Made by a program: the position numbers and the translations under genes. This document shows positions 55,059 through 63,135 of a stretch of 64,000 bases of DNA, piece by piece. The notes below the pieces were generated by a model. That model had not been told where the DNA came from and did no database searches. It was given only the letters and a program-made list of their open reading frames with translations. This DNA comes from Allofournierella sp. (GTDB lineage Bacteria > Bacillota > Clostridia > Oscillospirales > Ruminococcaceae), in NCBI GenBank assembly GCA_020025635.1, contig JAHHRU010000002.1, positions 136,827 to 200,826 on the forward strand, read 5' to 3'. Position 1 is the first letter of the stretch. Each line of letters starts with the position of its first letter.

Positions 55059-56072
55059 TTGATTATTATCCTAAAACATGGAGCTGACCCCGCCGCGGTG
55101 GAATCTCTTCGCCGTGACCTGCACGCTCAGGGGCTTGAGGTGCACGAAAGCGTGGGGCGCAGCCGCCATCTTCTGGGCCTTGTGGGCGATACCACATCCG
55201 TCTCGGAAAGCTGGCTGCTTTCCAATCCCGTTGTGGATTCTTTGCGCCGCATCTCGGACCCTTACCAGAAGGCCAGCCGGGCCTCCCATTCCGAGGACTC
55301 TGTGATTCGGATCGGCAGCACTCATTTCGGCGGCGGCCATTTCGGCGTGATCGCCGGCCCCTGCAGCGTGGAAAGCGCCCGGCAGATCGAGTCCGTGGCG
55401 CGGTCGGTGCAGCACAGCGGTGCCGGCATGCTTCGGGGCGGCGCCTTCAAGCCCCGCACTTCGCCCTATGCTTTCCAGGGCATGGGCGCTGAAGGGTTGG
55501 AGCTTCTGCGCCACGCCCGCCAGAAAACCGGTATGCCCATTGTGAGCGAGATCATGAGCACCGAGCACCTTTCTCTTTTTGAGGATGTGGACCTGGTTCA
55601 GATCGGTGCCCGCAACATGCAGAACTTCGAACTGCTCAAGGCAGTGGGCCGACTGGGTAAGCCGGTGCTTTTGAAGCGGGGCCTTTCGGCAACCCTGGAA
55701 GAGCTGGTGATGAGCGCCGAATACATCCTGGCCGAAGGCAACGAGCAGGTCATCCTCTGTGAGCGGGGCATCCGCACCTTCGAGCCCAGCACCCGCAACA
55801 CACTGGACCTTGGCGCCATCCCCATGCTGAAACGGATGACCCATCTGCCCGTTGTGGTGGACCCCAGCCATGCCACCGGCATTTCCTGGATGGTAAAGCC
55901 CATGGCGCAGGCAGCCGTTGCCGCCGGGGCCGATGGCTTGATGGTGGAAGTGCACAACGACCCCACGGCCGCCCTGTGTGACGGGCCCCAGAGCCTGACC
56001 CCCGCTGAATTTGAGGACCTGATGGCTGCCCTCAAGCCGCAGATCGAATTTTTCGGCAAGATCCTGAACTAA
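55059..56072 (+). CDS. aroF: 3-deoxy-7-phosphoheptulonate synthase (DAHP synthase, AroF/KDO8P type)
   Basis: 337 aa from a TTG start chosen for GGAAGGGAGG 8 bases upstream and the family N-terminus (IIIILKHGADPAAVE). An N-terminal ferredoxin-like regulatory domain (1-70) precedes the barrel with AGPCSVESARQI, GAFKPRTSPYAFQGMG, LLKRG and VVDPSHATG. First step of aromatic amino-acid synthesis from PEP and erythrose-4-phosphate. Stand-alone gene. Confidence 0.9.
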   Translation: MIIILKHGADPAAVESLRRDLHAQGLEVHESVGRSRHLLGLVGDTTSVSESWLLSNPVVDSLRRISDPYQKASRASHSEDSVIRIGSTHFGGGHFGVIAGPCSVESARQIESVARSVQHSGAGMLRGGAFKPRTSPYAFQGMGAEGLELLRHARQKTGMPIVSEIMSTEHLSLFEDVDLVQIGARNMQNFELLKAVGRLGKPVLLKRGLSATLEELVMSAEYILAEGNEQVILCERGIRTFEPSTRNTLDLGAIPMLKRMTHLPVVVDPSHATGISWMVKPMAQAAVAAGADGLMVEVHNDPTAALCDGPQSLTPAEFEDLMAALKPQIEFFGKILN

Positions 56073-56075
56073 AGC

Positions 56076-56114
56076 AAAAAGGCACACAGAGCCGGGCTCT
56101 GTGTGCCTTTTTTC
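56076..56114. terminator. Bidirectional terminator after aroF
   Basis: AAAAGGCACACAGAGCC and GGCTCTGTGTGCCTTTT are near-perfect arms with a minimal loop, serving aroF and the convergent aminotransferase gene. Confidence 0.9.
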
Positions 56115-56123
56115 AGTTTTATT

Positions 56124-57359
56124 TCAGAGGTTTGCCCCGTTTTGATCTTTAGGGTTGAAAACATACTCATCCAGCCGCCGGAATGCCTCCTGCACCCGGG
56201 AAAGGGGCAGGGCCAGGTTCATTCGAATGTGGCAGGGGCCATGGAACTGGGTGCCGTCCTGCCAGGCCACACCCACATCATTTCCGGCACGCAGCAGCTG
56301 ACCGATGGTCTTTCCATGCTTTTCACACCAGCGGGTGCAGTCCAGGAAAAGCATATAGGTGCCCTGCGGGTCTGCCAGCTCCACACCTTCAAAATGCTGT
56401 CGGATATAATCGCAGGCCCAGCGGGCATTCCCGGTAAGCACCTGCCGCAGCTCCTTCAGCCATTCCTGCCCTTCCGGGCCATAAGCGGCGATCAGGGCAT
56501 GCATCGACAGCACATTCATAGAGTTGTAATGGCAAAGTGAGGACTGTTTTTCCACCCGGTCCCGCAGCGCCTTATTGTAAATAATGTGATAGCTGCCCAC
56601 AAGGCCCGCCAGATTGAAGGTCTTGGAGGGGGCATACAGGGCCACCGTCCGATTTCGGGCATCCTCTGAAACCGACTGGGTGGGAATGTGCCGATATCCC
56701 TCCAAAATAAGATCCGACCAGATCTCATCCGATACCACCATCACATCGTGCTTTTTGAACAGCTCCATGGCCTTTTCCAGTTCCCAGCGCTCCCAGACAC
56801 GGCCGGTGGGGTTGTGGGGCGAGCAGAAAATGGCCGCATGGATGTTCTCCTCCACAATCTTCTTTTCCATGTCCGCAAAATCCATCCGCCAGACACCTGC
56901 TTCATCCCGTTTCAGCGCAGAATGCACCAGGGTGTAGCCGGCGTTGGTCATGCTGCGGGTAAATCCCACATAGGTGGGGGAATGCACCAGCACCTTATCC
57001 CCTGCCGAACAGAAAACCCCCATTGCACTGATCAGACCGCCCAGCACGCCGTTTTCATAGCCGATGCACTCACGGGTCAGGCCTTCTGCCCCATTGTGTG
57101 CTTTCTGCCAGTTGATGATGGCATCAAAATATTCATCCCGAATATCATAATAGCCGTAAAGCGGGTGCTGGGCCCGCCGGATGATCGCTTCAGGCACCGC
57201 AGGCACGGTAGCAAAATTCATATCCGCCACCCACATCGGGATCAGATCAAAGCCATCCTTCGGGGACTTTGGCCGAGCTCCCGGCACACTGCCCACTCCG
57301 TCCACTGCCATGGCATCCATCCCGTGCCGGTCGATCACTGTTGTAAAATCGTATTTCAT
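56124..57359 (-). CDS. MalY/PatB-family PLP enzyme (cystathionine beta-lyase type)
   Basis: 411 aa, aminotransferase class I/II fold. PLP Lys in YAPSKTFNLAGLVGSY near residue 245. SPTYVGFTRSM and CSPHNPTGRVW are present. The N-terminus (FDLIPMWVADMNFATVPAV) is the MalY/PatB signature, D-M-x-F. Likely C-S lyase making homocysteine or H2S, or an aminotransferase. Confidence 0.88.
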   Translation of the reverse strand: MKYDFTTVIDRHGMDAMAVDGVGSVPGARPKSPKDGFDLIPMWVADMNFATVPAVPEAIIRRAQHPLYGYYDIRDEYFDAIINWQKAHNGAEGLTRECIGYENGVLGGLISAMGVFCSAGDKVLVHSPTYVGFTRSMTNAGYTLVHSALKRDEAGVWRMDFADMEKKIVEENIHAAIFCSPHNPTGRVWERWELEKAMELFKKHDVMVVSDEIWSDLILEGYRHIPTQSVSEDARNRTVALYAPSKTFNLAGLVGSYHIIYNKALRDRVEKQSSLCHYNSMNVLSMHALIAAYGPEGQEWLKELRQVLTGNARWACDYIRQHFEGVELADPQGTYMLFLDCTRWCEKHGKTIGQLLRAGNDVGVAWQDGTQFHGPCHIRMNLALPLSRVQEAFRRLDEYVFNPKDQNGANL

Positions 57360-57449
57360 AGAGGTATCATCCTTTCTGTTCTGTATGCGCCGCCAAAATT
57401 CTGCTGTTTTTCTTACCAGATAAAATTTTCCGCTCCGCTTTGAGCGTTT

Positions 57450-57461
57450 TTCTTCATTATA
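57450..57461 (-). promoter_or_regulatory. -10 element of the MalY-type gene
   Basis: Minus strand GTGCTATAATG about 100 bases before the start. A weak TTTTTC lies 16 bases further up. The 57462-57736 stretch shows no gene. Confidence 0.5.
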
Positions 57462-57736
57462 GCACAGACGCAGATCAGAAAAATGCTCTGCCCGTAAAAA
57501 AATTTTATATTACCGCCTTCGTGTTTGGGCTTTAATGGGCCGTGTGTCTTGCTTTGCCAGAACCTCTGCAGCCAGCCCCGCGCCCACTACCGCCGGCAGA
57601 CGCACCATGCCGGTGCCCGGCCGCCTCCCGCTGGGGACGGTCCCAAACTGAATTTTGCCGGCAAGGACCTCGTTTCCCGGCTGCACCAGTCGGAAAGGCC
57701 CTGCAAAGAAGCTTTTCCTTGTACAAAACCATAATC

Positions 57737-57797
57737 GCAAAAGAAGGGCCCTGTCAGGAAAATCTGCACGGATTTTCTGCCCGGGTCCTTCTTTTTC
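57737..57797 (-). terminator. Long inverted repeat after the 57827 gene
   Basis: AAGAAGGGCCCTGTCAGGAAAATC and its imperfect complement GATTTTCTGCCCGGGTCCTTCTT form a stem of about 22 pairs with a TGCAC-type loop. It ends in CTTTT on the minus strand. Confidence 0.55.
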
Positions 57798-57826
57798 TTT
57801 TCAATGCATGGGGTGCCGGCCCAATG

Positions 57827-58240
57827 TCATACGATTCGAGTGCCGTCCGGCAGGATGATTTCCCCATCATCCGCACTCACCTCAAATAATCCAACATTGT
57901 GCTTTTGGGCCAGGCTGCGCATCTGTTCATCCGCTTCCTCCGCCACCAACCATGCAAACGCGGCATAGATGATATCCCGGCCGATGCTGTAATCCGTCAT
58001 GTAATGCTCCAGGTTTTTATCTTCATCCAGAAGCTCAAGGGGCGGCGCATATTCTCCGTTCATCGGCGGAAATACTTCTTTCATTTCCATAAACCAGTTT
58101 TGCAAAGCAGGAGAAGACACACTGATCGTTTGGTAATCGTGTTCCTCACTCCATTCAACTTGCTTTTCATACCATTCCAGAAACTCTTTTTTGGTGGTGG
58201 GTGCTTTCGTTTTTTCAAAAACCATTAAATCATAACTCAT
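57827..58240 (-). CDS. Conserved protein of unknown function (possible immunity-type)
   Basis: 137 aa, acidic and soluble. Starts SYDLMVFEKTKAP, with WSEEHDYQ and TDYSIGRDIIYAAFAWLVAEEADEQM, a pattern I recall from small solitary proteins of Firmicutes and Proteobacteria without known function. The ATG at 58240 was chosen for AAAGGGG 12 bases before it. Acidic small proteins at such sites are often antitoxin or immunity proteins; no toxin is visible. Confidence 0.6.
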   Translation of the reverse strand: MSYDLMVFEKTKAPTTKKEFLEWYEKQVEWSEEHDYQTISVSSPALQNWFMEMKEVFPPMNGEYAPPLELLDEDKNLEHYMTDYSIGRDIIYAAFAWLVAEEADEQMRSLAQKHNVGLFEVSADDGEIILPDGTRIV

Positions 58241-58367
58241 AAGAATCATCCCCTTTGTATTATTTTGTTTTCATTTATCACAGCAAGCCTGCTGACGGCA
58301 GCTGACAGCAGCCATCGGCCGATCCAGTATTTTGCTGCGGCTCCCGGATGTGTGCAAGCTCCCCTTT

Positions 58368-58799
58368 TTACTGCATTGCGCAAAAGATATCATCATAATT
58401 TTCTTTGTAGTTATCAAAAGCAGTAAACGGCTCTTTTTCATTTGTCAAAAGGGAGAGCAGTGTTTCCGACAGGACCTCTGCAAAGGCGCCTACGATGCGG
58501 TAATCGGGTTCTTGGCGGTTCACATATACGATGCTCCCCAAAAGGATTTCATTGAGGTCTGCAAGCAGGTCTTGATCCATCGGAAAAAGGCAGCACCCCT
58601 CTTCCAGTACCTTCAAGCATGCAAAAATTTCATCAAACCGGCGCTGGATCTCTTCCCAATTGCAAAAGCCGTATTTCAGGGCATATCGATATCCATTGGA
58701 AAAATCTTCTGTCCTTCCGGCATGCATGGCTATTTTTGACATTGCTTGTGCTGTTGTCATCCTGTCCCCCAAGCTTTCAATTTGTTTTGAGTCGATCAT
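58368..58799 (-). CDS. Unknown protein, source of the 118-bp fragment near the IS200
   Basis: 143 aa, helical and acidic: NWEEIQRRFDEIFACLKVLEEGCCLFPMDQDLLADLNEILLG in the middle. No known domain is recognised. No strong ribosome site is seen. Bases 58545-58662 recur, 116 of 118 identical, at 62986-63103. It may be an immunity-type protein like its neighbour, but this is a guess. Confidence 0.55.
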   Translation of the reverse strand: MIDSKQIESLGDRMTTAQAMSKIAMHAGRTEDFSNGYRYALKYGFCNWEEIQRRFDEIFACLKVLEEGCCLFPMDQDLLADLNEILLGSIVYVNRQEPDYRIVGAFAEVLSETLLSLLTNEKEPFTAFDNYKENYDDIFCAMQ

Positions 58800-58844
58800 A
58801 AGCGGCTGCTCCCACGGAAAGCCGCTTGCGGCACCCTTTTCTCT

Positions 58845-59162
58845 TCACTGTTTCTGCTGTTTGTGCTTTGCCGCCAGGAAGCCGATGCTGCAGGCGATCA
58901 GCAGCGGCACTGTATGCAGCACCGCATACAGTGCCGCAAACCGCAGACTCAGTGCCTGCCATGAGTTATTTGGAAAGATGCAGAAAACGATCAAAAACAG
59001 CACCGCCGCTCCGGCGCACACCAGCAGCGGCAGTTTTCTCACCCAGCTGCGTACAAAAGAGCAATACATCCAATATTGAAAAGTGCCCACAAACGCTGCG
59101 ATGCATAAAAGGGGCATCACCCGGTTCACCGGAACAAAAAAGTCTGCCGGCATTGCAAACAC
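58845..59162 (-). CDS. Small membrane protein, copy 2 of a tandem duplication
   Basis: 105 aa with three hydrophobic segments. About 70% identical to the 111-aa protein at 59456-59791 over its length (shared WVRKLPLLVCAGAAVLFLI). It lies exactly 629 bases from it. Function unknown. Confidence 0.6.
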   Translation of the reverse strand: MFAMPADFFVPVNRVMPLLCIAAFVGTFQYWMYCSFVRSWVRKLPLLVCAGAAVLFLIVFCIFPNNSWQALSLRFAALYAVLHTVPLLIACSIGFLAAKHKQQKQ

Positions 59163-59226
59163 TTCCTTTCATAAAAGCCGCATTCCATTCCTTTATAAAA
59201 GATGAAAGCACTCTTGTTTGGCAAAA

Positions 59227-59420
59227 TCAAGCATTCTGCGGGAAAATTTCTCCCTCCGCCCACCGGAAAGCTGCTTCATTATCCAGAAGATCGATCGTTC
59301 GGGTTCCGTAGACCGTTCCATCCCATCCAATGCGGCTCGTGCATTCCGCCCCGGAGCATTTTTCCAGTTCTTCAAATACGATCCACTCGTCTCGGGATAG
59401 CTTCTTTTTCCCTTGGATTT
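59227..59420 (-). pseudogene. Truncated copy of the lipoprotein gene at 59856
   Basis: The minus frame reads DEWIVFEELEKCSGAECT and GEIFPQNA, matching the last ~60 residues of the intact lipoprotein (DEWIVFEELEKYSEAECT, GEIFPQNV). The first two thirds and any start signal are missing. It is the upstream end of the 629-bp duplicated unit. Confidence 0.7.
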
Positions 59421-59455
59421 TGCGAAAGGACTGTTTTCTCCTGCCGCTTTCGCAA

Positions 59456-59791
59456 TCAGGTGTGGGGTGTTTCCTTCTGCTCCTTCCGCTGTTTGTGCTT
59501 TGCCGCCATGAGTCCGATGGTGCAGGCAATCATCAGCAGCACTGCAAACAGCACCGCAAACAGCAGGCTCAGTGCCCACCATGCGTTGCTGGAGAAGATG
59601 CAGAACACAAGAATCAAAAACAGCACCGCCGCTCCGGCGCACACCAGCAGCGGCAGTTTTCTTACCCAGCTGCGCACACAGGCGCGATACATCCAATATT
59701 GAAGAACACCCGCCAGCACAAGCGCTGCGATGCACAAAAGGGTCATCATCCGGTTCGCCGGGGCAAAAAAGTCTGCCAGCATTGCAAACAC
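59456..59791 (-). CDS. Small membrane protein, copy 1 of a tandem duplication
   Basis: 111 aa with three hydrophobic helices (residues about 15-35, 46-66, 70-92) and a Lys/Arg/Glu tail extended by six residues relative to copy 2. It follows the intact lipoprotein gene after 64 bases, the same spacing as between the truncated copy and copy 2. No family recognised. Confidence 0.6.
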   Translation of the reverse strand: MFAMLADFFAPANRMMTLLCIAALVLAGVLQYWMYRACVRSWVRKLPLLVCAGAAVLFLILVFCIFSSNAWWALSLLFAVLFAVLLMIACTIGLMAAKHKQRKEQKETPHT

Positions 59792-59855
59792 TTCCTTTCA
59801 TTGAAGCCGCATTCATTCCCTCATAAAAATATGAAATTGATCTTGTTTTGCAAAA

Positions 59856-60380
59856 TCAAACATTCTGCGGGAAAATTTCTCCCTCCGGCCGCCGGAAAGC
59901 TGCTTTGTCATCCAGAAGATCGATCGTTCCGGTTCCGTAGATCGTTCCATCCCATACAATGCTGATCGTGCATTCTGCCTCGGAGTATTTTTCCAGCTCT
60001 TCAAATACGATCCACTCGTCCGGAATTACCTCTTTGCCTTCCATCAAATCCACGGTTTCGCCGCTTTCCTTCAGCACGCCGGCTGCCTTCATTTCCACAT
60101 ATTCCGCAGGGATACCGGCAGGCAGAACGATCCCGCAGCTGGGGGCCGGAACATTTTCCGGTGGAGCAATATAAATTTTGTCCAGCGCTTCGCTGGCCTG
60201 TTCGGGTGTCAGCTTCGCCTGGTTTCCCTCTTGGTCAGCCGGTGCACTCTCCATCTGGGAGGAAATTTCACTGGAAGCAGGAGCGGGCCGTGTTTCACCG
60301 CCGCATCCCGCAAAGGTCAAACCCATCGTCAGGGCAGCCGCCAGCAGGGCTGTTTTTTTCACAAAAACCGCTTTTTTCAT
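59856..60380 (-). CDS. Putative lipoprotein, unknown function
   Basis: 174 aa. Residues 1-25 form a lipoprotein signal (KKAVFVKK, hydrophobic stretch, F-A-G-C). A low-complexity Ser/Pro/Glu linker follows, then a globular C-terminus (IYIAPPENVPAPSCGIVLPAG and DEWIVFEELEKYSEAECT). The ATG at 60380 follows GGGGAAAGGA. No known domain is recognised. First of a likely two-gene unit with the small membrane protein. Confidence 0.65.
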   Translation of the reverse strand: MKKAVFVKKTALLAAALTMGLTFAGCGGETRPAPASSEISSQMESAPADQEGNQAKLTPEQASEALDKIYIAPPENVPAPSCGIVLPAGIPAEYVEMKAAGVLKESGETVDLMEGKEVIPDEWIVFEELEKYSEAECTISIVWDGTIYGTGTIDLLDDKAAFRRPEGEIFPQNV

Positions 60381-60715
60381 ACAAACCATCCTTTCCCCAT
60401 TTTCATGTTCCTTCGTTCTATTGGTGGGCTTATTTTATGGACTCCCCATCTTTTCACGATCACAAGGCTCATTGGTCTTCTACTAATAAAATATCTCCAT
60501 TGAAGGAATCTTTCAAGCCTTTTTCTTTTTTTCAAAATCTTTCCGGCTCATCCCACCTGCATCCGCAGCAGGAAATCTCACGGCTCCAAAAAACCGTCAG
60601 CAAATTCGGCAGACCATGCTATAATACTGAGAAAGCAGCGTGTTAGACTTCTTGGAAGCATTTCTGCACCTTCAGGAGTAAGATTAAATTATTGAAAAAG
60701 GAGACATACACGGCC
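60381..60715. other. Intergenic stretch with one promoter element
   Basis: No gene seen. An extended -10 (TGCTATAAT at 60618-60625) lies about 90 bases ahead of the gene at 60716; no clear -35 accompanies it. Confidence 0.5.
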
Positions 60716-61333
60716 ATGGATCCAAAGCATTTTTTGCAGGAGATGGACATAAGCAGCAAGGACTTTTTGTATCATGGTTCTTCTGTCCAAGGAATCAAGA
60801 TACTGAAGCCCGTCTCTGACCTTCACAACTGCGATAAGAAAGGAATTTATTTGACCAGCAATATCCCCTATGCTTTGGTTTATATTTGGGATTCGCTCAA
60901 AACGGGTACGAACCGGAAATGGGTAACCTGTGGCTTAAAAAGAGGAATTGTATACTATGAAGAGCAGTTTCCCAATCAATTACAGGAATTTTATGAAGGC
61001 GTTAAAGGTTATCTTTATGCAGTCCCCAAAGAAAGCACCCTGCAGGCAGTCGAAAAACGGGAAGAAATGTACTTCAGCACAGATCCAATAGCAGTGCACC
61101 AAACGATCTATGTCCCCGATGTGTATCAGGCTCTTTGCAAATGTCAGGAGGAAGGGACCTTCCGTCTTTTGAAGTTTACAGATGCTGTACGCGAAAAGCA
61201 GCAACAACTGATTGATATGATCAGCGATTGTATTTATAAGTCCGGTGCACTGACTGCAAAGAACGATGATTCATATTTTTTCCAGAAGTATTTCAAAGAG
61301 GCTTGGAAGAAGGCTGAAGCGAAGAATAATTGA
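60716..61333 (+). CDS. Unknown protein with ADP-ribosyltransferase-like N-terminus
   Basis: 205 aa. FLYHGSSVQGIKILKPVSDLH with a following GIYLTSNIPYALVYIWD has the H-G-S and T-x-x-x-x-x-A pattern of PARP/KptA-like ART folds. Later YEEQFPNQLQEFYEGVKGYLY and DVYQAL are shared by a clostridial hypothetical family. The ATG follows AAGGAGA at 11 bases; a TTG eight codons earlier is a weaker choice. Function unknown. Confidence 0.55.
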   Translation: MDPKHFLQEMDISSKDFLYHGSSVQGIKILKPVSDLHNCDKKGIYLTSNIPYALVYIWDSLKTGTNRKWVTCGLKRGIVYYEEQFPNQLQEFYEGVKGYLYAVPKESTLQAVEKREEMYFSTDPIAVHQTIYVPDVYQALCKCQEEGTFRLLKFTDAVREKQQQLIDMISDCIYKSGALTAKNDDSYFFQKYFKEAWKKAEAKNN

Positions 61334-61441
61334 GCAGCTGTAATGCCCGTGTTATGCCTGTTCTGATTTATCCAACAATTCCTCTCACCCCCCTGCATTT
61401 GCAAGGAGTTTCGCCGTTTATAACTGCATATTTTTATGTAT

Positions 61442-61480
61442 TTCCTCTTGTTTTTGCCCTTACGAGCCGAAACAAGGGAA
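61442..61480. repeat. Covarying hairpin repeat, copy A
   Basis: Stem TTCC-CTTGTTT / AAACAAG-GGAA with one bulged T and the loop core GCCCTTACGAGCC. The second copy is at 62639-62675. Confidence 0.6.
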
Positions 61481-61529
61481 TTTTGTTGCAAAACAATTTG
61501 GAAAACATCTTTTTCGGAGAGCAGAAAGC

Positions 61530-61578
61530 GAAATACACCCCTCGCACAAATATCAGATTTGTACAAGAGGTGTATGAT
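61530..61578. terminator. Imperfect hairpin between convergent genes
   Basis: ATACACCCCT and AGAGGTGTAT with inner ACAAAT/ATTTGT form a stem of about 18 pairs with internal bulges. It stands between the ART-like gene and the DUF3021 gene; no long T tract follows, so termination is uncertain. Confidence 0.4.
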
Positions 61579-61608
61579 TTGTCAGCAGAACTTATTTCAA
61601 AAGGAGAG

Positions 61609-62082
61609 TCAGGAAGGTTCTTCATTATTACTTAGACTATGAAGCTTAGCATTCATTTTTTTCAAAATGTGCTTCCACACAAAATATTGGATCAACCAGA
61701 GCACTGCAAAATTAAGTGTAAAGATCCCCAAATACACAAGGAAGCCCGTCAGACTGTGTTCCATCCAGTTCAAGAAGTAAGCGGTGGGAAGCATAAATAC
61801 CGCATTGATCAAAAAGTAAAATCCAGTCTGCTTTAAGATGCTTAAGTTTTCAAGTTCCCATACAACAGAACTGGCAGCAAAGCTTGCACCGATGACTCCG
61901 CATAGCAGGGTTTGCAGAATGACTGCATTGATTTCATTTCCCACTGATGCAATCAGGCTGGGTACACAAGGCTCAAATGTTCCATTTGCCCAAAGCAGCG
62001 AGCCCAGCACGGAAATAACATGCCCAATAGCAATTCCCAAAGGGAAGCCGATAAGCCCTCGTAAAAATGCTTTCTTTTTCAT
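61609..62082 (-). CDS. DUF3021-family membrane protein
   Basis: 157 aa, four membrane helices. The gene adjoins the LytTR gene in the arrangement known from LytTR regulatory pairs, where the membrane protein restrains the DNA-binding partner. The ATG at 62082 follows GAGGTG; a GTG three codons earlier overlaps that site. Confidence 0.75.
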   Translation of the reverse strand: MKKKAFLRGLIGFPLGIAIGHVISVLGSLLWANGTFEPCVPSLIASVGNEINAVILQTLLCGVIGASFAASSVVWELENLSILKQTGFYFLINAVFMLPTAYFLNWMEHSLTGFLVYLGIFTLNFAVLWLIQYFVWKHILKKMNAKLHSLSNNEEPS

Positions 62083-62092
62083 AACGATCACC

Positions 62093-62533
62093 TCATATAC
62101 CCAATAGTTTTTTAATTTTTGTTACAAAGCGTCTGGAAACATAGGAAGTTGTCCCATCCAACAGTTTAATCGAGATGGTTCCAGCAATGCTCAAATCAAA
62201 GTTTTTTACTTTTTTCAAGTTAATAATTTCCGAGTTGGAGATGCGGACAAAGATATCCGGTTTCAGTCTTTCCTCCGCCTCATAAAGCCGAAGTCTTAGG
62301 GTATATTCTCCATGACCTGTTACGGCGATTACCTTTCCCGCACTAGCGTAAATCCGCAGGAGATCGGTGGGCTCCAAAATCTCAATTTTCTCATCTTTCC
62401 ATCCGGACAGCACAGAGGGTGAAGTTTCCATCAGTTTTTTGGTCAGTTCATTCACATTATCTGTGATCTCCGCTGTCAGAACGATTACTTTCGGCTCCGG
62501 ATAAGAAGGATCTATTCGAATTTCATATTTCAC
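62093..62533 (-). CDS. LytTR-domain DNA-binding regulator
   Basis: 146 aa without a receiver domain. LytTR domain from about residue 50 to the end: VIAVTGHGEYTLRLRLYEAEERL, FVRISNSEIINLKKVKNF and the terminal TTSYVSRRFVTKIKKLL. Ten bases upstream of the DUF3021 gene and probably autoregulatory. Confidence 0.82.
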   Translation of the reverse strand: MKYEIRIDPSYPEPKVIVLTAEITDNVNELTKKLMETSPSVLSGWKDEKIEILEPTDLLRIYASAGKVIAVTGHGEYTLRLRLYEAEERLKPDIFVRISNSEIINLKKVKNFDLSIAGTISIKLLDGTTSYVSRRFVTKIKKLLGI

Positions 62534-62828
62534 TATACCTCCCCCTTTCTGCCGCTATTATAGAAGAAACCGAACATTCCGGCAAGCGATTTTCTACAAC
62601 TGGTATGATTCAGAATATAGGTGGTTAAAATTGACGAGTTTCTCTTGTATTTGCCCTTATGAGCCTACAAGGGAAGCATAAACCGGGGTGAACCCGTATA
62701 AAGGGAAAAGGTGAGCTGTTTGCGAAAAAACCTTTGTTATCAACGGGTTTGGAGGATTTTATTAAAGCTCTGCAGCATCCAATAATCGTAGTTCAAATTC
62801 CGATATTTCTAACAGACAGAAGCTTTCT
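62534..62828. other. Intergenic stretch without a recognised gene
   Basis: Contains hairpin repeat copy B (62639-62675) and a small CGGGGTGAACCCG hairpin, otherwise no coding signal. Confidence 0.5.
62639..62675. repeat. Covarying hairpin repeat, copy B
   Basis: Stem TTTC-CTTGTA / TACAAG-GGAA with a bulged T in the same place as copy A and loop core GCCCTTATGAGCC. A T-A pair of copy A is A-T here, and one C-G is replaced by U-G. Confidence 0.6.
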
Positions 62829-62891
62829 TGTATCCAAAGATTTCCACTTCACTGATAGAACCAATGGCTTTCTTGCGCAGAAGCCAATCAA
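62829..62891. repeat. 63-bp direct repeat, copy 1
   Basis: 59 of 63 bases are identical to 63678-63740. On the minus strand both copies read an open frame (GAT TGG CTT CTG...) ending in TGT TAG a little further on. Confidence 0.75.
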
Positions 62892-62960
62892 AACCACCAG
62901 TTTAACTGGTGGTTTTCACAAGCCCTAGAAGGGCATATTACCAGCAGCCCCTTAAGGGGC
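62890..62960. other. Three hairpins resembling an IS200/IS605 end
   Basis: An 11-bp stem (62890-62900 with 62906-62916), GCCCT/AGGGC (62922-62934) and the palindrome GCCCCTTAAGGGGC (62947-62960) follow each other. Subterminal hairpins of this kind are typical of IS200/IS605 ends, so this may be an IS end or remnant. Confidence 0.5.
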
Positions 62961-62985
62961 ACTGAAAAAGTTCACCAACCGCAAA

Positions 62986-63103
62986 GATTTCATTGAGGTC
63001 TGCAAGCAGGTCTTGATCCATCGGAAAAAGGCAGCAAGCCTCTTCCAGTACCTTCAAGCATGCAAAAATTTCATCAAACCGGCGCTGGATCTCTTCCCAA
63101 TTG
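62986..63103 (-). pseudogene. 118-bp fragment of the 58368 gene
   Basis: 116 of 118 bases match 58545-58662, encoding NWEEIQRRFDEIF to LLADLNEI on the minus strand with two mismatches. It ends exactly where the IS200 3' region begins. Too short to function. Confidence 0.85.
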
Positions 63104-63135
63104 ACTTCACAGGCCGCCGCCAAAGCGGCCTGTTT

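Noticed and set aside
57450..57830. Several 60-115 aa frames in the gap after the MalY-type gene
   Set aside because: They overlap one another and cross the long inverted repeat. None has a ribosome site or known family.
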